Part shown: positions 40,573 to 48,561 of the stretch, in pieces | Numbering within the stretch: position 1 is the first letter of the stretch | How the letters are laid out: every line of letters starts with the position of its first letter | Assembly: GCA_038330095.1 (NCBI GenBank) | Contig: JBBQNQ010000004.1 | Coordinates: 1-64,000 of the forward strand | Length of the DNA stretch: 64,000 bases | Source: JBBPZA01 sp038330095 | GTDB lineage: Bacteria; Actinomycetota; Thermoleophilia; Solirubrobacterales; Solirubrobacteraceae | Direction of reading: 5' to 3' | The notes under the pieces: generated by a model | What the model saw: only the letters and a program-made list of their open reading frames with translations | Database searches by the model: none | Told to the model about the DNA's origin: nothing | Made by a program: the position numbers and the translations under genes

Positions 40573-41640
40573 CTACGCCCTCAGCTCGTAGAGCACCGAG
40601 AAGGGGTCGTCGATCGGCAGCTTGCGGAAGTGGCCGTAACCCGCCTGGAGCGCGAGCTCCTGCGCCTTGTGCAGCCCCATGCACGCTCCAATGCCCGCCC
40701 CGTCGTGGGCCAGCGAAGTCGTCATGCAGTACAGCGTGGAGACGCTGTAGAGCATGCGCCCCAGCGGGTTGACGTTCTCGTCGACGTCACCTGACGCGTT
40801 CATCTCGAGCATCAGGTAGGTGCCGCCGTCCGCGAGCGACTCCCGGATCGCGCGCATCAGGCCGACGGGGTCCACCGAGTCGTGGACGACGTCGAAGCTG
40901 GTGACGAGGTCGAAGCGGCCGGCGGGGAGGGCTTCCTCGCCGCCGACCTCGAAGCTCACGCGGTCGGCGACGCCGGCCTGCTCGGCGTTGCGCCGCGCGC
41001 GCTCGATAGAGCCCGCGTGGATGTCATAGCCGGAGACCCGCGTGCGCGGGAACGCCTTGGCGATCGTGATGGCCGCCAGCCCGCCCCCGCAGCCGACGTC
41101 GCAGGCGCTGCCACCCTCCTCAAGCTTGCGCTGCACGCCGTCCAGCGCCGGGATCCAGGTCGGGACAAGCTGGTGCTTGTACCAGGGAGCCGTGCCGCGC
41201 TCGATCGCCTCGTACATGTCGGGCAGGTACTCGTCCTGGGTCACACCGCCGCCGTTCTTGAACGCCTCGGCCACCTTGGGGGCCACGCTCACGGTGGGCA
41301 CCACCATCTGCACGAAGCCGCCCACGAAGAACGGGAACTCCTCGTCGGCCAGCGGCAGCGCGTGCTCGGGAGGCAGAAGGTAGGTGTCGGTCTCGTGATC
41401 GTGCTCGAGGTACTCGGCCGCTGTCATCGAGCCGAGCCACTCGCGCAGGTAGCGCTCGTTGAGGCCGGTGCTCTGTGCGAGCTCGTCGGCCGTGACGGCC
41501 CCGGTTCCGGCCAGCGCCTTGAAGATGCCGAGCCGGTCGCCGATGTAGGCGAGGCCGCCGCGCATGGCGGTGCCGACGTCGAGCACGACGCGCTCCACGA
41601 ACGCCTCGAGCTTTGCCTGGTCGATCTGCTGGGTGGCCAC
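40573..41640 (-). CDS. SAM-dependent methyltransferase with N-terminal winged helix
   Basis: 355 residues from GTG 41640, with GAGGAG ten bases upstream. The N-terminal 80 residues are a winged-helix or dimerisation part (LGIFKALAGTGAVTADELAQ, STGLNERYLREWLGSM). The C-terminal Rossmann domain has motif I ACDVGCGGGLAAITIAKAFP near 182, SGYDIHAGSIERARRNAEQA, and SFDVVHDSVDPVGLMRAIRE near 265. This layout is common to O-methyltransferases of small molecules, including plant-like and polyketide types. The stop lies 5 bp from the convergent Crp gene. The substrate is unknown. Confidence 0.87.
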   Translation of the reverse strand: MATQQIDQAKLEAFVERVVLDVGTAMRGGLAYIGDRLGIFKALAGTGAVTADELAQSTGLNERYLREWLGSMTAAEYLEHDHETDTYLLPPEHALPLADEEFPFFVGGFVQMVVPTVSVAPKVAEAFKNGGGVTQDEYLPDMYEAIERGTAPWYKHQLVPTWIPALDGVQRKLEEGGSACDVGCGGGLAAITIAKAFPRTRVSGYDIHAGSIERARRNAEQAGVADRVSFEVGGEEALPAGRFDLVTSFDVVHDSVDPVGLMRAIRESLADGGTYLMLEMNASGDVDENVNPLGRMLYSVSTLYCMTTSLAHDGAGIGACMGLHKAQELALQAGYGHFRKLPIDDPFSVLYELRA

Positions 41641-41731
41641 TTGGGGCTCCTCTCGTCTCGCTTGGGACAGACGGGAGCAGCGTGCACCGTGGCGGGGGCC
41701 GCGACCACGTACTGCGGCGCGGCGGTCCTGC

Positions 41732-41764
41732 GTACTTCGACGTAGTACTCCCTCCCGGAAGTAC
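41732..41764. promoter_or_regulatory. Inverted repeats of AGTACT/GTACTTC upstream of the methyltransferase
   Basis: GTACT-7-AGTAC (41732-41748) and a wider pair GTACTTC ... GAAGTAC (41732-41738 with 41758-41764) lie between pspAB and the methyltransferase start, 92 bp or more upstream of the latter. Three AGTAC or GTACT half-sites within 33 bp suggest an operator; a weak terminator for pspAB is the other reading. Confidence 0.3.
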
Positions 41765-42339
41765 TAGATGGGAATGCCCCAGAGGGCGAGCCAGCGTTCG
41801 AGCTCGGGCTCGACCGGCAGCTCGGAGCCGATCTGCGCGCGCAGGCGCAGCTCGCGCTCGTTGTCGCGCTCCTCCGCGCCACCGGACATGGGCACGAACG
41901 GGTGGAACTTCCCGCGCTTGTAGTTGTAGATCCAGTACACCGGACGGCCGCGGGCGTCCTCGAAGGCGAACACCGCGCACAGGATGCGCTCGCCGTAGCC
42001 GCCGCTCTCCAGTGAGGTGCTGAGCCCGTTGAGCGCGACGACCAGGTCCTCGAAGTCCGAGTCGCGGACGATCACCCAGCGGAAGCCGTAGGGGTCGTCG
42101 GTCGAGTCGATCTTGCCCCCGGCCTCGTCGCCCAGCCCGCGCACCACCTCCTCGGCCTCCTGCACGATCTGGTTGAAGTCGCTGGTCTCCAGCGGCTGGA
42201 AGACGATCGCCGCCGCCCCGCGCGAGCGCAGCTCGAGCTCGGTCTCCATGGTCACGTAGGCGGTGGTCAGCGCGAAGAGCCGGTCAGGCGCCGGCCCCTC
42301 GAGCTTGCGCCGGCCCAGGATCACGTCGAGGAAGCCCAT
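41764..42339 (-). CDS. pspAB: PspA-associated protein PspAB
   Basis: 191 residues matching the actinobacterial PspAB family along the length: MGFLDVILGRRKLEGPAPDR, LFALTTAYVTMETELELRSR, GAAAIVFQPLETSDFNQIVQ, FRWVIVRDSDFEDLVVALNG, RPVYWIYNYKRGKFHPFVPM, and the closing PELERWLALWGIPI. Such proteins occur beside HtpX and are thought to belong to the PspA membrane-stress response. ATG 42339 lies 11 bp after the htpX stop, so the two form an operon. Confidence 0.92.
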   Translation of the reverse strand: MGFLDVILGRRKLEGPAPDRLFALTTAYVTMETELELRSRGAAAIVFQPLETSDFNQIVQEAEEVVRGLGDEAGGKIDSTDDPYGFRWVIVRDSDFEDLVVALNGLSTSLESGGYGERILCAVFAFEDARGRPVYWIYNYKRGKFHPFVPMSGGAEERDNERELRLRAQIGSELPVEPELERWLALWGIPI

Positions 42340-42350
42340 CGAGCCCGACT

Positions 42351-43250
42351 CTACGCCGTGGCGCGCTGCAGCTGGCTCTCGAGCCGCTGCAGCGCGGCGA
42401 TCCGCTTCTCCAGCGGCGGGTGCGTGGAGAAGAGGTTGAACAGCGAGCGCTTGGCGCCCGCCGGGAAGATGTAGAGCGCGTTGAGCTCCTGGTGCGCTCG
42501 CATGTCGCGCGTGGGTATGCGGTCCATCGTCCCGGCGATCTTCATCAGCGCCGAAGCCAGCGCGCTCGGGCGGCCGGTGATCACGGCCGCCCCGCGATCG
42601 GCGGAGAACTCGCGGTAGCGCGAGAGCGCCTGCAGCAGGAGGAAGCTGACCGCGTAGACGCCGACGGCGACGAGGATCACCACGAGGAAGCCCGGGCCGT
42701 CGTCGTCGCTGTCGCCGCCGCCCCCGAAGAAGAAACCGAACTGGACGATGTAGGAGGCGATCGTCGCGAAGAAGCTCGCGATGGTCATGACCAGCACGTC
42801 GCGGTTCTGGACGTGGGTCAGCTCGTGGGCCATGACGCCCTCGAGCTCGGCGGGGGAGAGAAGGTCCATGATCCCGGTGGTCGCGCAGACGGTCGCCTTG
42901 CGCGGCGAGCGCCCGATCGCGAAGGCGTTGGGCATCGAGGTCTCCGCCACCGCGACGCGCGGCTTGGGCAGGTTGGCCTGGATGCACAGGCGCTCGATGA
43001 TCCCGTGCAGCTCTGGCGCCTGCTGGGGGGTGACCGGACGGGCGCCCATCGCGGTCAGGGCGAGCTTGTCCGACAGGAACAGCTGCCCCAGCAGCAGGCC
43101 GCCGGCGATGACCGCGACGAACACAGCCCCCGCGCCCGCGGCGATAAGCGCGCCCACGAGGACGGCGTAGACGAGGCCGAGCAGGAACAGCGTCAGCAGC
43201 ATCCGCACCTGCAAGCCGGTGTCGCGCCCGAACGAGGTCTGACGTGCCAT
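42351..43250 (-). CDS. htpX: HtpX-type zinc metalloprotease
   Basis: 299-residue integral-membrane M48 protease that degrades misfolded membrane proteins. Two N-terminal transmembrane helices (LLTLFLLGLVYAVLVGALI; VFVAVIAGGLLLGQLFL) precede the zinc site VMAHELTHVQNRDVLVM near 140 (HExxH), two more helices flank a Gly/Asp-rich loop (FFFGGGGDSDDDGPGF), and the third ligand is the Glu of SRYREFSADRGAAVITG near 220. ATG 43250 gives MARQTSFGRDTGLQVRM. It sits upstream of pspAB on the same strand. Confidence 0.94.
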   Translation of the reverse strand: MARQTSFGRDTGLQVRMLLTLFLLGLVYAVLVGALIAAGAGAVFVAVIAGGLLLGQLFLSDKLALTAMGARPVTPQQAPELHGIIERLCIQANLPKPRVAVAETSMPNAFAIGRSPRKATVCATTGIMDLLSPAELEGVMAHELTHVQNRDVLVMTIASFFATIASYIVQFGFFFGGGGDSDDDGPGFLVVILVAVGVYAVSFLLLQALSRYREFSADRGAAVITGRPSALASALMKIAGTMDRIPTRDMRAHQELNALYIFPAGAKRSLFNLFSTHPPLEKRIAALQRLESQLQRATA

Positions 43251-43384
43251 GGGTAAGAAGTGTAGGCCCCCGGCTAAGGCGCAGATGAACGGGGCAGGGG
43301 TATTTCTGCACGGCCGCGCCCGGGTTTCCATAAGTCTGGACCCGTGGTTGAACGTTGCCGGGGCGACCATACACTCGGCCAGGC

Positions 43385-44584
43385 GTGCCCGCCCGTCTTC
43401 GCATGCTGCTCGCAGGGGTGGCAATTCCGCTTGCCCTCTGGCTCGCCCTGCCTCTGGCCTCGCAGGCGGGCCTGAACGAGCGCGCCAACAAGCTTGACAC
43501 GCAGATAAGCCGCAAGGAGCGCCTGATCAAGCGCCAGCGGGGGACAGAAGGTCGCCTGCAGGGGCAGATCTCGCGATACAGCCGCACGATCGGGCGCCTT
43601 CAGGGTCGCCTCGGGGGGCTGCAGGCGCGCGAGAGCACGCTGCAGGCCAGCCTCGACACCAAGCTGGCCGAGCTGGCAACCACCCAGGAGGAGCTGCGGA
43701 CCGCGCGGGCGCTGCTGGTGCGCCTGCGCACGCGCCTGTCGCTCTCCCGGCGGGTGCTCGCCGACCGACTGGTCGAGCTCTACAAGTCGGACGGGCCCGA
43801 CATCATCACGGTGATCCTGGACTCCAACGGGTTCGCCGATCTCCTCGAGCGCAGCGACTTCCTCAGCCGCGTCTCGCGCCAGGACCGGCGGATCATCCAG
43901 CGCGTCACCGATGACAAGGCGCAGACGACGGCGACCACCAAGCGGCTGGCCGGGCTCGAGGTCCGCCAGAAGGAGCTCGCAGGGCAGATCCTCGCCCAGC
44001 GCAACCAGGTGGCCTCGGTGCGCGAGCAGGTCAGCGCGCAGCGCGACACCGTCGTCAGCGTCCGCTCGAACCGCAACGGCGTGCTGCGCGACGTGCGCGG
44101 GAACCGCAAGGAGGCCGAGGAGGACGTGGCGGCCCTCAGGCGCGAGAGCGACCGGGTCCAGACGCGTCTGCAGGGCCTCAGCGGCGGAACGGCGGCGCCG
44201 ATCCGCCGCGGCTCCGGTGCCCTGATCTGGCCGGTCAACGGACCGATCACCTCCCTCTTCTGTGAGCGGCGGGCCTGGGAGGCCTGCCATCCGGGGATAG
44301 ACATCGGGGTCGCTTCGGGGACGCCGATCCGGGCAGCGGCCTCGGGCCGCGTGGTCCTCGCCGCGGCGACGGGGGGCTACGGCAACTACACCTGCATCCA
44401 GCACGCCGGCCCGATGTCCACCTGCTACGCCCACCAGTCGAGCATCGGCGTGAGCGTCGGCCAGGCCGTCCGCCAGGGGCAGGTGATCGGTGTCTCGGGG
44501 TGCACGGGCCTGTGCTTCGGCCCGCATCTGCACTTCGAGGTCCGGATCAACGGCGCCGTGACGGACCCTCTGTCCTACCTGTAG
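43385..44584 (+). CDS. Secreted M23 (LytM-type) peptidoglycan peptidase with coiled coil
   Basis: About 399 residues from GTG 43385. A signal peptide (MLLAGVAIPLALWLALPLAS) is followed by 220 residues of EnvC-like coiled coil (LDTQISRKERLIKRQRGTEG; ELATTQEELRTARALLVRLR; ..RRESDRVQTRLQGLSGG). The C-terminal M23 domain has the zinc residues in CHPGIDIGVASGTPIRAAAS (His and Asp) and FGPHLHFEVRINGAV (HxH). Several cysteines in this domain suggest disulfides. It cleaves peptide cross-bridges or activates other hydrolases. TTG 43355 is an alternative start. The following lgt gene is 20 bp downstream. Confidence 0.9.
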   Translation: MPARLRMLLAGVAIPLALWLALPLASQAGLNERANKLDTQISRKERLIKRQRGTEGRLQGQISRYSRTIGRLQGRLGGLQARESTLQASLDTKLAELATTQEELRTARALLVRLRTRLSLSRRVLADRLVELYKSDGPDIITVILDSNGFADLLERSDFLSRVSRQDRRIIQRVTDDKAQTTATTKRLAGLEVRQKELAGQILAQRNQVASVREQVSAQRDTVVSVRSNRNGVLRDVRGNRKEAEEDVAALRRESDRVQTRLQGLSGGTAAPIRRGSGALIWPVNGPITSLFCERRAWEACHPGIDIGVASGTPIRAAASGRVVLAAATGGYGNYTCIQHAGPMSTCYAHQSSIGVSVGQAVRQGQVIGVSGCTGLCFGPHLHFEVRINGAVTDPLSYL

Positions 44585-44604
44585 CGGCGTAGCCTGTTCG
44601 GGCC

Positions 44605-45354
44605 ATGCGCCCGGAGATCCACGTTCTCGGCCTGTCGTTCAAGAGCTTCGGGCTGCTGTTCGCGCTGGCCTTCGTGGCCTCCGGGCTGGTGATCGCCCGC
44701 CGCTTCAAGGAGCTCGGCAAGCCCGTGGACTGGGCCTACGAGATGATCTTCGCGGCGCTCATCGGCGGGGTGATCGGCTCGCGTGTGTACTGGATCTTCC
44801 AGCACTACGACCAGGCCAAGCACGACTTCGTCGGCAGCCTGTTCTCAGGCTCGGGACTGGTCTGGTACGGCGGCGCGCTGGGAGGGACGGCGGCGGTCCT
44901 GGCCTGGGCGCGCTGGCGCGACTTCCTGGGGCTGGCCCTGCTCGACCTCGCCGCGCCGGCCCTGGCGGTCGGCTACGCGGTCGGGCGGGCGGGCTGCCAG
45001 ATCTCCGGGGACGGCGACTACGGCGAGCCGTCGGGGCTGCCGTGGGCGATGGCCTATCCCGACGGCGCAGTCCCCACGACCCAGGAGGTGCACCCCACGC
45101 CGATCTACGAGAGCCTCGCGATGGGGCTGGTGGCCCTGTGGCTGTGGCGCCGGCGCGACTCGTACCGCCCTGGGGTCCTCTTCGCCCTCTACCTGGTGCT
45201 CGCCGGGGCCGAGCGGGTGCTGGTCGAGTTCATTCGGCGCAACGACGTGATCGCCATCGGGCTCACCGCCCCGGCGCTCGAGAGCCTCGTCCTGGTGCTC
45301 GCCGGGGCGGCGTGGCTGCTCGCTGCGCGCCGGCGCGGCGGGCTCGCCGCCTAG
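44605..45354 (+). CDS. lgt: Prolipoprotein diacylglyceryl transferase
   Basis: 249 residues with about seven transmembrane helices. It adds diacylglycerol to the lipobox Cys of prolipoproteins; at least five such proteins are encoded in this window. Recognisable blocks are IHVLGLSFKSFGLLFALAFV, GVIGSRVYWIFQHYDQAK near 56, the signature region AVGRAGCQISGDGDYGEPSG near 126, HPTPIYESLAMGLVALWLW near 162, and ERVLVEFIRRNDVI near 205. The signature differs from E. coli (GRxGNFxNxE) in the diverged form common in actinobacteria. Its TAG stop shares the CTAG of the convergent hydrolase. Confidence 0.9.
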   Translation: MRPEIHVLGLSFKSFGLLFALAFVASGLVIARRFKELGKPVDWAYEMIFAALIGGVIGSRVYWIFQHYDQAKHDFVGSLFSGSGLVWYGGALGGTAAVLAWARWRDFLGLALLDLAAPALAVGYAVGRAGCQISGDGDYGEPSGLPWAMAYPDGAVPTTQEVHPTPIYESLAMGLVALWLWRRRDSYRPGVLFALYLVLAGAERVLVEFIRRNDVIAIGLTAPALESLVLVLAGAAWLLAARRRGGLAA

Positions 45355-46070
45355 CCCTCGCCCGCTCGGGCTGCCCGTCCCGCGCGGTCGAACGCGCGGG
45401 CGATGAAGCGCAGCGCCTCTCCCTGCAGCTCCGCGTCGTGCTGGATCGAGCGGTGGTGCCCGCCCGGCAGGACGATCAGGCGCCGTCCGGGCATCGTCGC
45501 GGCCTGGTGCAGCGCGATCGAGTGGGTGACCGGGATTCGCTCGTCTCCCTCGGCGTGGAGGAGCATGAGCGGGGCGTCCAGGGCGCGGACCTCCCACAGC
45601 AGGTCGTGGCCGGCGAGGAAGGCCTCGACCTTGCTCACGTCGGCGTGCCACTCCCAGTCGCCTGAGCGCAGGCCGCGGAGCAGGTGCTCGGCGCCCGCCG
45701 GGCAGATCGCCACGACCGCCGCCGCCGGCATGCGCCGCCCCGCCAGGATCGCCACATAGCCGCCCATGCTCGAGCCACGCACGGCCACGGGCCCTTCGGG
45801 CAGCAGCGTCCGGATGATCACGACGTCGTCGACCAGGCGGTCGTCGAGCGGGCCGTCGCTCTCGCCGTGGCCGCGCTGGTCGTAAGCGACCGCGGCCATC
45901 CCGGCGGCGCGCGCAGCGCGCGCGAAGTCGAAGTGGCTCTCCTTGCGCGAGCCCGCCCCGTGGACGATCACCACGCTGCCGAGCGGCGGGCCCTCCGGCT
46001 CGAACAGCGCATAGGCCAGCCCATCGAGCATGCCCGTGCGTTGCGGTGGGGCCGGGGTCGGATGCCGCAT
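45351..46070 (-). CDS. Alpha/beta hydrolase (dienelactone-hydrolase/serine aminopeptidase S33-like)
   Basis: About 239 residues. Oxyanion motif VVIVHGAGSRKESHFDFARA near 30; AYDQRGHGESDGP near 60; nucleophile elbow AVRGSSMGGYVAILAGR near 95 (GSSMGG); acid near LMLLHAEGDERIPVTHSIAL (about 170); catalytic His near LIVLPGGHHRSIQHDAELQG (about 200). The start is uncertain between ATG 46070 and ATG 46031; the longer form is given. It is divergent from lysA with 15 bp between. The substrate is unknown. Confidence 0.82.
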   Translation of the reverse strand: MRHPTPAPPQRTGMLDGLAYALFEPEGPPLGSVVIVHGAGSRKESHFDFARAARAAGMAAVAYDQRGHGESDGPLDDRLVDDVVIIRTLLPEGPVAVRGSSMGGYVAILAGRRMPAAAVVAICPAGAEHLLRGLRSGDWEWHADVSKVEAFLAGHDLLWEVRALDAPLMLLHAEGDERIPVTHSIALHQAATMPGRRLIVLPGGHHRSIQHDAELQGEALRFIARAFDRAGRAARAGEG

Positions 46071-46085
46071 AATCGGGCGCCGATC

Positions 46086-47345
46086 ATGCCAGGAACCCAG
46101 ACGCTCTCCGCCGTCTATCCGCTCGGCAGCCGTGTCAATGAGGCCGGCCGCCTCGAGGTGGGCGGCTGCGACCTCGTCGAGCTCGCCCGCGAGCACGGCA
46201 CGCCGGCCTACGTCGTCGCCGAGGACGACCTGCGCGCCCGCGCCCGGGCATTCGTCGGTGCGCTGAGCGCCCACCATCCCGACTCAGAGGTGCTGTTTGC
46301 CTCCAAGGCGTTCCCGTGCACGGCCGTCTACCGGCTGTTCGCCCAGGAGGGCCTCTCGTGTGACGTGGCAAGCGGGGGGGAGTTGCACATGGCCCTCGCC
46401 GCCGGCTTCGCCCCCGAGCGCATCTACCTCCACGGCAACGCGAAGTCGCGGCGCGAGCTCGCGGAGGCGCTGCAGGCCGGGGTGGGCCACATGATCCTCG
46501 ACGGCCTCGACGACCTCGAGCGCCTCGCGGCGCTGCTCGACGGCAGGACGCAGCGCGTGCTGCTGCGCGTCACGCCCGGGATCAAGCCATCGACCCACGA
46601 CTTCATCTCGACCGGCCAGCTGGACTCGAAGTTCGGCCTCGGCCTCGACGACGCACGTGCGGCGATCGAGCGCGTCCGCGCCACGGAGGGGCTCGAGCTC
46701 GTGGGCCTGCACATGCACATCGGCTCGCAGATCTTCGAGCTCGAGTCCTTCCGGCGGGCCATCGAGGCGCTCGCTCACCTCGGTGCCTTTCCGGTCTACG
46801 ACCTCGGCGGCGGCCTCGGGGTCGCCTACACGGCGGGCGACGAACCGCCGTCGATAGAGGACTACGTCGAAGCCAAGGTGACCGCGGCGCACGAGCTGCT
46901 CGGCCCCGATCCCCGCCTGCTGCTCGAGCCCGGCCGCGCGCTGACTGCGAACTCCACGGTCACGATCTACACCGTCGAGTCGGTCAAGCGGGGCCTGTCG
47001 ACCTACGTCGCGGTCGACGGCGGCATGTCCGACAACCTGCGCCCGATGCTCTACGGCGCGGTCTACGAGGCAGCGATCGCCGATCGCCTACACCCCGGCG
47101 GCGAGCGCTGCCACGTCGCCGGCAAGCACTGCGAGTCCGGCGACGTGCTCGTCCACGACGTGCACCTGCACGATCCGCGGCCCGGCGACGTGCTCGTAAC
47201 CCCGGCCACGGGCGCCTACGGTCACGCGATGGCCAACAACTACAACGGCGTGCCGCGCCCGCCGGTGATCTTCTGCCGCGACGGCGACGCGCGCGTCGTC
47301 GTCCGGCGCGAGACTTACGAAGACCTCCAGGCCCGCGATGGGTGA
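46086..47345 (+). CDS. lysA: Diaminopimelate decarboxylase
   Basis: A 419-residue PLP enzyme that makes lysine from meso-diaminopimelate. The fold-type III N-terminal barrel carries the PLP lysine in EVLFASKAFPC near residue 72, GLHMHIGSQIFELESFRRAI near 202, YDLGGGLGVAYTAG near 240 and LLLEPGRALTANS near 280. The C-terminal barrel has VDGGMSDNLRPMLYGAVYEA near 315, CESGDVLVHDVHL near 345 and ATGAYGHAMANNYNGVPRP near 378, where Tyr and Cys complete the substrate site. Its end overlaps hom by 8 bp. First gene of an aspartate-family operon. Confidence 0.95.
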   Translation: MPGTQTLSAVYPLGSRVNEAGRLEVGGCDLVELAREHGTPAYVVAEDDLRARARAFVGALSAHHPDSEVLFASKAFPCTAVYRLFAQEGLSCDVASGGELHMALAAGFAPERIYLHGNAKSRRELAEALQAGVGHMILDGLDDLERLAALLDGRTQRVLLRVTPGIKPSTHDFISTGQLDSKFGLGLDDARAAIERVRATEGLELVGLHMHIGSQIFELESFRRAIEALAHLGAFPVYDLGGGLGVAYTAGDEPPSIEDYVEAKVTAAHELLGPDPRLLLEPGRALTANSTVTIYTVESVKRGLSTYVAVDGGMSDNLRPMLYGAVYEAAIADRLHPGGERCHVAGKHCESGDVLVHDVHLHDPRPGDVLVTPATGAYGHAMANNYNGVPRPPVIFCRDGDARVVVRRETYEDLQARDG

Positions 47346-48561
47346 GCCCTTCCGGGTGGGGCTCCTCGGCCACGGGACGGTCGGGGCGGCGTTCGAGGCC
47401 CTGCTCGAGGAGCGCGCCGGGCACGTCGAGGCCACCGTCGGCCGTCGCCCCGAGCTCGCCGGCGTCCTGACCCGCTCGCGCGGCGACTTCGCGGCGATCC
47501 TGGAGCGCTCGGAGCTCGTCGTGGAGCTCATCGGCGGGCTGGAGCCGGCGCGCGAGTACGTGGTGCGGGCCATGCGCGCCGGCCGCCATGTCGTCACCGC
47601 CAACAAGCAGCTTCTCTCCCAGCATGGCGAGGAGCTATGGCAGGTGGCCCGCGAGCGCGGCGTTCAGCTTCGCTTCGAGGCGGCGGTCGCCGGCGTGGTG
47701 CCCGTCGTCCGCGTGCTCGGCGAGACGCTCGCCGCCGCGCACGTCGAGCGCATCCACGGGATCGTGAACGGGACGACCAACTTCGTGTTGACCGAGATGG
47801 CCGCGACAGGCGCCACCTACGGGGCTGCGCTCGCCCGCGCCCAGGAGCTCGGCTACGCGGAGGCCGACCCGACCGAGGATGTGACCGGCAAGGACGCAGC
47901 CGCCAAGATGGCGATCCTCGCGCGCCTGGCCTTCGAGGCGCCGGTGCGCCTGGACCAGGTCCGCTATGAGGGGATCGAGCACATCACCGTCGACGACCTC
48001 GAGTACGCGCGCGAGCTCGGGCTGCAGCTCAAGCTGCTGGGCACGGCCGAGCGGGTGGACGGCGGCCTCTCGGTGCGCGTGCATCCTGCGTTCCTCTACG
48101 CAGGCCATCCGCTGGCCAGCGTGGCGGGGCCGTTCAACGCGGTGACCGTGGAGTCAGACGCGATCACCGAGATCACCATGTCCGGGCCTGGCGCGGGCGG
48201 CCCCCAGACCGCGAGCGCCGTGCTCGGGGACGTGGTCAGCGCGATGATCCCCCCGCCGAGCCTGCCGCCGCCCGCGGTGGTCCTTCCGATCGTCGAGGAC
48301 GTCGTCTCCGCCTTCTACCTGCACCTCGAAGTGGCGGACGAGCCCGGCGTCCTCGCGCAGGTCGCCCAGATCCTGGGCGAGCAGGGGGTCTCGGTGAAGT
48401 CCGTGGTCCAGAAGGGCCTGCGCGACGACGCACGCCTGGTGATGGTCCTGCACCCCGTCCATGAGTCGCGCTTCTTCGCTGCGGTGGCGTCGATCGGCAG
48501 GCTCGACGTCATGCGCGCCCCGCCGCGGGCCATACGGGTCATCGAGGAGGAGTTCGTCTGA
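47338..48561 (+). CDS. hom: Homoserine dehydrogenase with C-terminal ACT domain
   Basis: 407 residues. It reduces aspartate semialdehyde to homoserine. N-terminal Rossmann loop VGLLGHGTVGAAFEALLEER; VVTANKQLLSQHGEEL near 86; the substrate site GIVNGTTNFVLTEMAATGAT near 140 and GYAEADPTEDVTGKDAAAKM near 178. The C-terminal ACT domain (HLEVADEPGVLAQVAQILGE near 325) gives threonine feedback in this family. The stop codon overlaps the CTG proposed as the thrC start (CTGA). Confidence 0.96.
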   Translation: MGEPFRVGLLGHGTVGAAFEALLEERAGHVEATVGRRPELAGVLTRSRGDFAAILERSELVVELIGGLEPAREYVVRAMRAGRHVVTANKQLLSQHGEELWQVARERGVQLRFEAAVAGVVPVVRVLGETLAAAHVERIHGIVNGTTNFVLTEMAATGATYGAALARAQELGYAEADPTEDVTGKDAAAKMAILARLAFEAPVRLDQVRYEGIEHITVDDLEYARELGLQLKLLGTAERVDGGLSVRVHPAFLYAGHPLASVAGPFNAVTVESDAITEITMSGPGAGGPQTASAVLGDVVSAMIPPPSLPPPAVVLPIVEDVVSAFYLHLEVADEPGVLAQVAQILGEQGVSVKSVVQKGLRDDARLVMVLHPVHESRFFAAVASIGRLDVMRAPPRAIRVIEEEFV

